Shown piece after piece: positions 58,003 through 64,000 of a DNA stretch of 64,000 nucleotides. A model generated the notes under the pieces. The model was not told the DNA's origin. It was given only the letters and a program-made list of their open reading frames with translations, and made no database searches. Where the stretch lies: positions 62,001-126,000 of the forward strand of contig NZ_JAHWDQ010000004.1 in the NCBI RefSeq assembly GCF_019312595.1, given 5' to 3'. The translations under genes and the position numbers were made by a program. Within the stretch, counting starts at the first letter, position 1. Every line of letters starts with the position of its first letter. Source of the stretch: Zhongshania aquimaris (GTDB lineage: Bacteria; Pseudomonadota; Gammaproteobacteria; Pseudomonadales; Spongiibacteraceae).

Positions 58003-59724
58003 ATGCCAAACAGCCTCCTAAATATTCTTACTCGCCCAATATTGGCGGTATTGCTACTACTCCTGTGCCAGATGAACAACGCTTACGCAGAAACCAATGT
58101 GCGCGCCAGCGTTGATCGCAATCAAGTTTCCAGCGAAGAAACCTTCACCCTATCGCTTGTGGCAGACAGCATTTTGTTTTCCGGCGAACCAGATGTCAGT
58201 GCGCTAGATGCAGACTTTCACATTATTAATAAACAGCAGAGCAGCCGCACCAATATTATCAATGGCAAGGTGAATAGTAGCCGACAATGGGACTATACCC
58301 TGGTCGCAAAACGCGAAGGCACCCTGACAATACCCGCTCTCCCGATGGGAAAGTACAAAACCCGCCCCATCACAATATCGGTAAGCAAGGCCGCAAAATC
58401 TCAACAAGCCAATAGCGATAGCATCTATCTTGAATCTGACATCACCCCTCGCAATGCTTACGTGCAGCAGGAGCTGCAGTACACCGTAAAAATATTTACC
58501 TCGGTGAATATACTCGACGCTTCGCTAGACGCGCCCGAGGTCGACAATGCAGTGGTTGAGGCCAATGGCGAGCAACGCTATCAAACTCTAATCAACGGTC
58601 GCTACTTTCAAGTTATCGAACGGCGCTACAGCATATACCCACAAGTTAGCGGCACGCTCTCCATTCCCAGCCTTACCTTGCAAGCGCGGGTTGAAGGCTA
58701 CCGACCCTCGATGCTCGACCCGGGCAGATTGGTGGTAAAACGCAGCGGCCAACACCGGGTAAAAGTCTCACCTCCACCCGCGGAATTTACTGGTTCGGTG
58801 TGGTTGCCAGCCAAAGAAGTTGAAATAGAAGAAAGCTGGAGTAAGGATCCCGACAAACTTAAAGTCGGTGACTCTGTTACCCGCACTATCAATATCAACG
58901 CTGACGGCCTGCTGGGCTCACAACTGCCTGCGCTACCTATTATAGATTTACAGAATGCCAAACTCTATCCAGACCAAGCCAAAATTGAAAAAGGTGACGA
59001 GCAATCGCACTGGACCGGAATTCGCAGCGAATCCCTTGCTATCATTCCCACCCGCGCTGGCGATTTTGTGCTTCCAGAGGTTCGTCTCGCATGGTGGAAT
59101 ACCGATACAGACAGCGCGGAATTTGCCGTACTTCCTGAGCGTCGATTCACAGTAGCGCCCGCGCTGGCAAATACCAGCGACGGCACGGCCTCGATTGGCG
59201 AAATTGCCTCGAACAATGCCACCGATAAAGTCAATAATCCCACTGCCGATAACGACACTGCTAAAGCGAATGTCGTCGACAGCACACAAGCGTATAACTC
59301 CTCGCTACTATGGACTGTTATCGCCATGTTGTTACTCAGCAATATCGCTTTTGCGGCAGCGTGGTGGCGTGGACGGCATCGCCCTGCCAGCCCGATTAGC
59401 GCGCCGGAAAGTAGCACTCAAAACGAGAGCAAAGCTTTCAAATCACTGGAGCGCTGCCTAAAAATTAAGGCTGAGCACAAAGAGTTACGCAATGCCCTAA
59501 CACACTGGGCAAGCTGCCACTTTAAGCGCGTGATGACATTGAGCGAGATAGCGAAAGCCATACCTGAACTTGAAGAGCCATGCCGACAACTCGACGCCCA
59601 TTTATTTTCTGGGCAGGCGATCACCATAGACCCTAGTACCATCATAAACGCAGTCAAAAAGGCGCGCAGCAAGCCAGCCGCACACCTAGCTGAACCAGCA
59701 CTTTCCCCGCTATATAAAAGCTAA
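58003..59724 (+). CDS. batD: BatD-like protein (oxygen tolerance family)
   Basis: A 573-residue protein with a signal peptide ending at NNAYA, several beta-sandwich domains (TFTLSLVADSI, IEERYSIYPQ type text in VIERRYSIYPQVSGT), a single helix near 430-450 (LLWTVIAMLLLSNIAFAAAW) and a basic cytoplasmic tail. The ATG at 58003 has a GCAGGAAAG site and a clean signal peptide, so it is preferred over 57943, which lies inside batB. Last gene of the operon. Confidence 0.85.
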   Translation: MPNSLLNILTRPILAVLLLLLCQMNNAYAETNVRASVDRNQVSSEETFTLSLVADSILFSGEPDVSALDADFHIINKQQSSRTNIINGKVNSSRQWDYTLVAKREGTLTIPALPMGKYKTRPITISVSKAAKSQQANSDSIYLESDITPRNAYVQQELQYTVKIFTSVNILDASLDAPEVDNAVVEANGEQRYQTLINGRYFQVIERRYSIYPQVSGTLSIPSLTLQARVEGYRPSMLDPGRLVVKRSGQHRVKVSPPPAEFTGSVWLPAKEVEIEESWSKDPDKLKVGDSVTRTININADGLLGSQLPALPIIDLQNAKLYPDQAKIEKGDEQSHWTGIRSESLAIIPTRAGDFVLPEVRLAWWNTDTDSAEFAVLPERRFTVAPALANTSDGTASIGEIASNNATDKVNNPTADNDTAKANVVDSTQAYNSSLLWTVIAMLLLSNIAFAAAWWRGRHRPASPISAPESSTQNESKAFKSLERCLKIKAEHKELRNALTHWASCHFKRVMTLSEIAKAIPELEEPCRQLDAHLFSGQAITIDPSTIINAVKKARSKPAAHLAEPALSPLYKS

Positions 59725-59752
59725 GCGTCACTGAAAAGCCGATACTCTGCGT

Positions 59753-60631
59753 CTAAGCTGGCGCAGGTGTCACTTTATACCTAAGAACCAACACCCCACC
59801 TGAGACCACAAAAGCGATACCGAAGAGAGTTAGCACATCGGGAATATGATCCCAAATTAACCAGTCCAATAGGCCGCTAAACACAACCCCGAAATAGCTT
59901 ATTGGTGCTAAGGCGGCCGCAGATACATAGCGATATGCCAAGGTGTACATGACAAAACTCAGGTAAATAGCGACACCCATATACAATAATCCCGGCCAAG
60001 CAGATAGGGGAATAGGCTGATAGTTCCAAATGAAAAACGGCAGACTGACCAACAAGGAGATACTAAAGTAATAAAATAAAATACGGTTCTGCGGCTCATG
60101 CTGAGCCAACACTCGGGTACTAACCATCGATACCGCCAGACCCAAGCCTGATAGCAGCGCCAACAAATGCCACAAACTTAAGCCGGTAAAACCTGGCTTA
60201 AGCACAAGGACCACGCCGACAAAGCCCACCACCAAAGGCGGCCAGGTTTCCTTGCGAAGCCGTTCACTAAACCACAGGTAGATCACCAATGGCACCATTA
60301 ACGGCGCAGACGATCGCAGCAAGGTTGCCTCAACCAGTGATATTTTACTGAGCGCAATATAGTACAAATAGAAACACGCACAGCCGCTTACCCCTCTTAC
60401 AATATGCAAGCCGGGACGACTTGTTACCACACCGGAGCGGCCAGCTCGCAGCACTGCAGGTAGCGCGAATAAAAAGCTAATGCCGTACTGCACAAGCACA
60501 ATGGCGGAGACATGCACCTCCTGCGACACATGCTTACCCACCGCCGCAACAGTGCTTGAAAAAAAGACGGTCACCAGCGACAACAATAAACCACTGAGTA
60601 ATTGTTTTCGTTCAAGGCTGAGGGTTAACAA
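59753..60631 (-). CDS. EamA-family drug/metabolite transporter
   Basis: A 292-residue permease with ten predicted helices in two EamA repeats. LLRSSAPLMVPLVIYLWFSE and PLVVGFVGVVLVLKPGF lie at the junction of the first repeat, and ALAPISYFGVVFSGLLDWLIW is in the second. The substrate cannot be told. The start is TTG (60631) with a weak purine-rich site. It lies downstream of hvfA on the same strand with a gap of 167 bases. Confidence 0.85.
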   Translation of the reverse strand: MLTLSLERKQLLSGLLLSLVTVFFSSTVAAVGKHVSQEVHVSAIVLVQYGISFLFALPAVLRAGRSGVVTSRPGLHIVRGVSGCACFYLYYIALSKISLVEATLLRSSAPLMVPLVIYLWFSERLRKETWPPLVVGFVGVVLVLKPGFTGLSLWHLLALLSGLGLAVSMVSTRVLAQHEPQNRILFYYFSISLLVSLPFFIWNYQPIPLSAWPGLLYMGVAIYLSFVMYTLAYRYVSAAALAPISYFGVVFSGLLDWLIWDHIPDVLTLFGIAFVVSGGVLVLRYKVTPAPA

Positions 60632-60758
60632 GCAAAGCTCTCTTATATTAATCGCAGGCGAAATGACCGACTGTGCCGGCAGAATGCAGCAATACTATAA
60701 TGAGCCGAGTAGACGTTTGCTAGTCAAGTGCTAGAAATAGGAGGGGATAGTGAGTAGA

Positions 60759-60789
60759 CCCAAGCTCCTCGTCGAAGGAAGAGCTTGGG
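60759..60789 (-). terminator. Terminator-like hairpin after the hvfA-like gene
   Basis: CCCAAGCTC (60781-60789 complement) pairs with GAGCTTGGG across a 13-base loop 10 bases after the stop. There is no T run after it on the minus strand, so termination may be weak or depend on rho. Confidence 0.55.
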
Positions 60790-60798
60790 ATTTAACAA

Positions 60799-61128
60799 TT
60801 ACTTCTTGTCAGCGCCACATTTCGCTTCGCCACACTTGCCTTCTTTAGCTGCTTTATCCGCGCCGCATTTGGCTTCGCCGCACTTGCCTTCTTTAGCTGC
60901 TTTATCTGCACCGCATTTGGCTTCACCACATTTCGCTTCACCGTCTTTTTTCTCGGCACCGCATTTTGCTTCGCCGCATTTACCTTCTGCATCTTTAGCG
61001 TAATCAGCAAGCTGATAACCGCTACTCATTACTTTAGCCGCAAATGGGTTGGTATCTGCAACGGCAACCGAGGCCATTGAAGAAGCTAACATGGCTGCAC
61101 CTAGTGCCGTCATCGCAGTATTTTTCAT
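60799..61128 (-). CDS. HvfA-like Cys-rich RiPP metallophore precursor
   Basis: A 109-residue secreted peptide. Signal peptide MKNTAMTALGAAMLASSMAS to VAVA (cleavage after A24), then DTNPFAAKVMSSGYQL, the usual start of HvfA-type precursors. The core has eight Cys (51, 56, 67, 72, 83, 88, 99, 104), each in E[GA]KCG: three EGKCG and five EAKCG. In known family members the MNIO enzyme HvfB and partner HvfC convert EGKCG into oxazolone-thioamide groups that bind copper. DNA shows a 48-base repeat. Here no HvfB or HvfC gene is adjacent. Confidence 0.85.
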   Translation of the reverse strand: MKNTAMTALGAAMLASSMASVAVADTNPFAAKVMSSGYQLADYAKDAEGKCGEAKCGAEKKDGEAKCGEAKCGADKAAKEGKCGEAKCGADKAAKEGKCGEAKCGADKK

Positions 61129-61251
61129 TATGTCATCACCTTTGTAATCAGTTAAAAGATCTATTTGGCCGCAGCATTGCGACTCTACTTATTAGAGACA
61201 GTTAAAAACCATCTGTTACACCGTCGTGAAAATAAATTTCTTCCCGCCGGC

Positions 61252-61277
61252 TGTAACAAGACTTGTCGCCGCACGTC
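61252..61277 (+). promoter_or_regulatory. Possible ECF-type promoter of the doxX-sigma operon
   Basis: TGTAACA (61252-61258), 16 bases, then GTC (61275-61277), the layout of many ECF promoters. A second TGTAACA on the minus strand (61214-61220), facing the precursor gene, is followed by GTC after 14 bases. The pair suggests that the local ECF factor controls both directions. Inference from spacing only. Confidence 0.4.
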
Positions 61278-61357
61278 TTAATCGCATAAACCGACACTGT
61301 GGTTTCCGTCGACAAACGACTATAGCGCAATGCTGGTAACTATACGGAGTAAACTCA

Positions 61358-61969
61358 ATGCTAGATTTTATAAACAAAATTCGCAACCTGCAGACTGCTA
61401 TCGCGAAAATGGTGACACCGCTGGATGGCCTTCCCGCACTGGCGCTGCGCCTTTATCTGGTACCCGTATTTTGGATGGCTGGCAGCAGCAAGATGATGCA
61501 TTTCTCAGCCACTGTCGACTGGTTTGGCAACAGTGACTGGGGCTTGGGATTACCCTTTCCCTACGTAATGGCCTTTTTAGCAACCGCCGCAGAGGTGGGC
61601 GGAGCACTATTGCTATTGCTCGGATTTGCGACACGCTGGATTTCTATACCTTTAGCCGCGACGATGATCGTGGCCGCCACCACCGTGCACTGGCACAATG
61701 GCTGGCAGGCAATCGCCGACGCCAGTGCGCCGTTTGCCAATGATCGCGTACTTGACTCGGTAGAGAAACTTACCGCAGCACGCTCGCTACTTGAAACCCA
61801 CGGAAATTATGACTGGCTGACATCAAGTGGCAATTTCGTGGTACTGAACAACGGTATCGAATTTGCGGTCACCTACCTTGTTATGTTGCTCGCCCTAATG
61901 GTAATGGGTGGCGGTCGCTTTGTTAGCGCTGATTACTGGCTAGATCGTGCGCTAACAGTGACAAAATAA
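61358..61969 (+). CDS. DoxX-family membrane protein, HvfX-like
   Basis: A 203-residue protein with four to five membrane helices. ALRLYLVPVFWMAGSSKMMH and ATAAEVGGALLLLLGFATRW are DoxX blocks. DoxX members are a frequent neighbour of MNIO-type clusters (HvfX), where they may help copper handling or redox at the membrane. The ATG has CGGAGTAAA upstream. It is first in an operon with the ECF factor and diverges from the HvfA-like gene across 229 bases. Confidence 0.85.
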   Translation: MLDFINKIRNLQTAIAKMVTPLDGLPALALRLYLVPVFWMAGSSKMMHFSATVDWFGNSDWGLGLPFPYVMAFLATAAEVGGALLLLLGFATRWISIPLAATMIVAATTVHWHNGWQAIADASAPFANDRVLDSVEKLTAARSLLETHGNYDWLTSSGNFVVLNNGIEFAVTYLVMLLALMVMGGGRFVSADYWLDRALTVTK

Positions 61970-62040
61970 AGTGGAATACATAGCAGTGAACAGTTGCCTG
62001 AAAGCAGGAGGATCAGGGACACTAGGGGCTTAATCTTTTA

Positions 62041-62667
62041 TTGGAAACGCCTGTGTCTTTGCCCGCCGACGATCAAGAACTTATTCGCCGCCTTAAAATG
62101 GGTGATAACAATGCGTTTAAGCAGCTTATCAGCAGCTATCACCCGAAATTACTTATCGTTGCCAGGGCCATTGTCGGCGATGTTTTTGCGGAAGACGTCA
62201 CCCAAGAAGCCTGGAGCTCTATTTACAAGGCAATCGCTAAATTTGAGGGGCGGTCCAGCCTGTCGACGTGGATGATTCAGATTGTGAGCAACGAAGCTAA
62301 ATCGAGGCTGCGCCGGGAAAAGCGTCACAGTAGTTTTGGGGATATCGACGAAGTGCGCCCCGAGCTTGACGCGAATAGCTTTAATGGCGGGGGGCACTGG
62401 GTGAATCCCCCATCGCACTGGGACATCAATACACCAGAGCTCATGCTTCAAGAGGATCAGTTACGACATTGCATAGAACACACATTAACAATATTGCCAG
62501 AAAACCAGAAGGCCGTGTTTTTACTTCGCGATGTGGAGCAACATAGTTTGGAGACGATAGCCGAGCAACTATCTCTTAGTGAAGCAAATGTTAGAGTGAT
62601 TTTGCACCGGGCGAGATTACAACTTATGAAAACCATCAATCATTATCAGGAGACTGGAGAATGCTAA
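62041..62667 (+). CDS. ECF-type RNA polymerase sigma factor
   Basis: A 208-residue sigma-70 family factor. Region 2 (VGDVFAEDVTQEAWSSIYKA and FEGRSSLSTWMIQIVSNEA) binds the -10 and core; region 4 (LPENQKAVFLLRDVEQHSLE, AEQLSLSEANVRVILHRARL) binds the -35. A variable linker lies between. The frame starts at TTG (62041); GTG at 62050 is an alternative. The stop overlaps the anti-sigma ATG by 7 bases. It probably senses a metal or oxidative signal through its partner. Confidence 0.92.
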   Translation: METPVSLPADDQELIRRLKMGDNNAFKQLISSYHPKLLIVARAIVGDVFAEDVTQEAWSSIYKAIAKFEGRSSLSTWMIQIVSNEAKSRLRREKRHSSFGDIDEVRPELDANSFNGGGHWVNPPSHWDINTPELMLQEDQLRHCIEHTLTILPENQKAVFLLRDVEQHSLETIAEQLSLSEANVRVILHRARLQLMKTINHYQETGEC

Positions 62668-62903
62668 ACTGCAGGCAATTTACCGATCTCGCCAGCGACG
62701 ATATCGATCTCCAGCACACTGGCTGGAAACGGCTTGAAATTCGCGCGCACCTGATGATTTGTCGCCACTGTCGACGTTTTCGCCGCCACCTCGATCGCAG
62801 CCGCCAAACTGGTGCGGCTCTGGCACAACAGTTATGGCGCGGCGACGACGCCATGGCGGATATGATATTTTCGCGAATTAACCCGTCAAATTCAGGAAAA
62901 TAA
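62661..62903 (+). CDS. Zinc-finger anti-sigma factor
   Basis: An 80-residue protein. The HLMICRHC segment is the H-x3-C-x2-C motif of ZAS-type anti-sigma factors, followed by an Arg-rich helix (RRFRRHLDRSRQ). Metal loss or oxidation of the Cys pair would free the sigma factor. It is translationally coupled to the sigma gene. There is no membrane segment, so it is cytoplasmic. Confidence 0.85.
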   Translation: MLNCRQFTDLASDDIDLQHTGWKRLEIRAHLMICRHCRRFRRHLDRSRQTGAALAQQLWRGDDAMADMIFSRINPSNSGK

Positions 62904-62954
62904 GACACATCATCGCCCGCACTTTCTTCACACCGCACCCATCACTGCTCTAAA

Positions 62955-62973
62955 CCCGCCACTACGCGGCGGG
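62955..62973. terminator. Hairpin between the anti-sigma and sensor kinase genes
   Basis: CCCGCC (62955-62960) pairs with GGCGGG (62968-62973), spanning the kinase stop codon. No T run, so it may be a weak terminator between convergent genes. Confidence 0.4.
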
Positions 62974-63999
62974 TAAATAAACTCTAAATTCAGCACCTTG
63001 TCCCTCTTCGCTATGAAGTGTTATTCGCCCTTCATATTCATCGAGAATCCGTCGACAGATTGCCAAGCCAATGCCATTACCCTCATACTCTTGCTCAGCG
63101 TGTAGTCGTTCGAAAACGCCAAAAATCCTTTTACTGTACTGCGGCGCAATCCCAACACCATTGTCTCGAATATAAAACCCAAGCTCGCCACTTTCTCCAT
63201 CTTTCAGCGGGCCAATTTCTATCGTCGGGGGCTCCTTATCTCGACTAAACTTAATCGCATTATTCAATAATTTTGAAACCAAGGTCGTTAATGCCTCCAT
63301 GGGCAAAGCAACTGTATCGAGTGCTTCGCGCTGCAATACCACCCCGTACTTTTTCATCTCTGCTGCATTCATTGAGAGCGCCTTTTCTAAAGCGTCATTG
63401 AGCGAGGAAGGCTCAAATTCACTGACGGTATTCAGACTCGAATACTCGTGTAAATCATCAATCATGGACGTTGTGTGTTTGGCCGACTTAACCATCATCG
63501 TCAACCATTTGGCTTCGTCCTCTGCCAAGCGATCGGTCAAACGATCCGACAATAACTCACCAAATACGGCAATCGAACGCAGCGGCTCTTTGATATCACG
63601 CGACGTTACTGTCGCGTAGCGCTCAAGTGCCACATTCGAACGCTCCAAGGAAACCTGATTTTGCTCAAGCAGGGTTTTCATCACGCGTGTTTCGGCAAGC
63701 TCTTCAGTGCGCTCATCCACCAACTGGTGCAAATCCCGCGACAAACGCTCCACCTCTGCACGCTGTTTAACATTTTCGGCAACTTCGTCACGCAACTGTT
63801 GATTCAAATCTAGCAGCTGCTTATTGCTGGGCAGCGCCAAGGCCTTGGGAATTAATGGCCACACAATAATGGCCGTACCAACAGAAGCAATGGCGGTGAT
63901 CAGTTTCACAATACCGCTAAGCCAATAAGCGCCGTACCAGACATTGAATATATTAATGAGATGGGTCGCGCCGCAGGCGAAGATAAAGACCGCAAACAT
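62962..63999 (-). CDS. Sensor histidine kinase-like protein with ethylene-receptor-type membrane domain (partial)
   Basis: At least 345 residues, cut at the window edge so the N-terminus is missing. The visible start, FIFACGATHLINIFNVWY (C9, H13), matches the ethylene receptor helix with C-G-A-T-H, where Cys and His bind copper in plants. Then come two helices, a coiled coil (60-125), a HisKA-like helix and an ATPase with NNAIKFSRDK, IRDNGVGIAPQ and EGNGIGLAICRRIL. The phospho-acceptor His is Arg (R134) in TSRDIKEPLRSI; codon CGT at 63598-63600 differs from His CAT by one base. Confidence 0.85.
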   Translation of the reverse strand: MFAVFIFACGATHLINIFNVWYGAYWLSGIVKLITAIASVGTAIIVWPLIPKALALPSNKQLLDLNQQLRDEVAENVKQRAEVERLSRDLHQLVDERTEELAETRVMKTLLEQNQVSLERSNVALERYATVTSRDIKEPLRSIAVFGELLSDRLTDRLAEDEAKWLTMMVKSAKHTTSMIDDLHEYSSLNTVSEFEPSSLNDALEKALSMNAAEMKKYGVVLQREALDTVALPMEALTTLVSKLLNNAIKFSRDKEPPTIEIGPLKDGESGELGFYIRDNGVGIAPQYSKRIFGVFERLHAEQEYEGNGIGLAICRRILDEYEGRITLHSEEGQGAEFRVYLPAA

Positions 64000-64000
64000 G

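Noticed and set aside
60785-61003. Plus-strand ORF with repeated SAPHFASPHLPS text over the hvfA-like gene
   Set aside because: It is the complement of the repeated E[GA]KCG codons, has no ribosome site or signal, and the minus-strand protein has a clear signal peptide.

Overview
The window reads as a chromosomal segment of a marine-type gammaproteobacterium. The gene order pilW-pilV-fimT / ispH-fkpB-lspA-ileS-ribF-murJ is the conserved pilus and isoprenoid neighbourhood of Pseudomonas-like bacteria. The catabolic, TonB-receptor and wax-ester-synthase content suggests the Spongiibacteraceae/Cellvibrionales type of oil- or steroid-using bacteria. That placement is inferred from gene content, not from any search. 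No tRNA, rRNA, CRISPR array or complete insertion sequence was found.

Layout. 1-2025: type IV pilus minor pilins (pilW cut by the left edge, pilV, a FimT/GspH protein, and a second divergent FimT/GspH). 2031-17377, almost all on the minus strand: ispH, fkpB, lspA, ileS, ribF, murJ, an ADP-ribose Nudix hydrolase, pyrB, an MsbA-like exporter, a GIY-YIG protein, sbcB, a class I fumarase and a coiled-coil membrane protein. 17618-24791: a urate-oxidase-N-like membrane protein, a CoA-binding protein, a lipoprotein, a two-helix ion channel, a 280-bp MITE with 4-bp target duplication, a sugar-phosphate mutarotase, a methyltransferase and a large lipoprotein with thrombospondin type 3 repeats and an S15-like hydrolase domain. 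25029-33799: groESL, fxsA, phospholipase A, carbonic anhydrase, an alkyltransferase-like protein, a rhombosortase, an AmpG-like permease, yajQ and panE.

33861-41703 is a cobalamin locus: a B12 riboswitch controls btuB, followed by cobO, btuF, btuC, btuD, bluB and cobQ. It covers import plus dimethylbenzimidazole synthesis and corrinoid adenylation/amidation, so it looks like salvage and remodelling rather than a full pathway. 41799-42413 is a hicAB toxin-antitoxin pair with a palindromic operator between the promoter boxes. 42419-52343 is a catabolic island: HSL-type esterase, SDR, LuxR regulator, Baeyer-Villiger monooxygenase, a second SDR, a TonB receptor and a wax ester synthase/DGAT. Together they could oxidise a cyclic alcohol to a ketone, a lactone and a hydroxy acid, with storage of surplus acyl groups. 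52475-59724 is a MoxR/Bat operon.

60799-62903 is the most unusual part. A HvfA-like precursor peptide with eight Cys in E[GA]KCG motifs lies divergent from a DoxX/HvfX-like protein, an ECF sigma factor and a zinc-finger anti-sigma. The MNIO (DUF692) and DUF2063 modification enzymes that normally accompany such precursors are absent here. At the right edge, a sensor kinase cut by the window carries an ethylene-receptor-like C-G-A-T-H motif, and its phospho-acceptor His is replaced by Arg. Two intergenic sites (14877-14960, 39986-40241) hold mosaic inverted repeats built from the same GTC(T/G)GA-type words.
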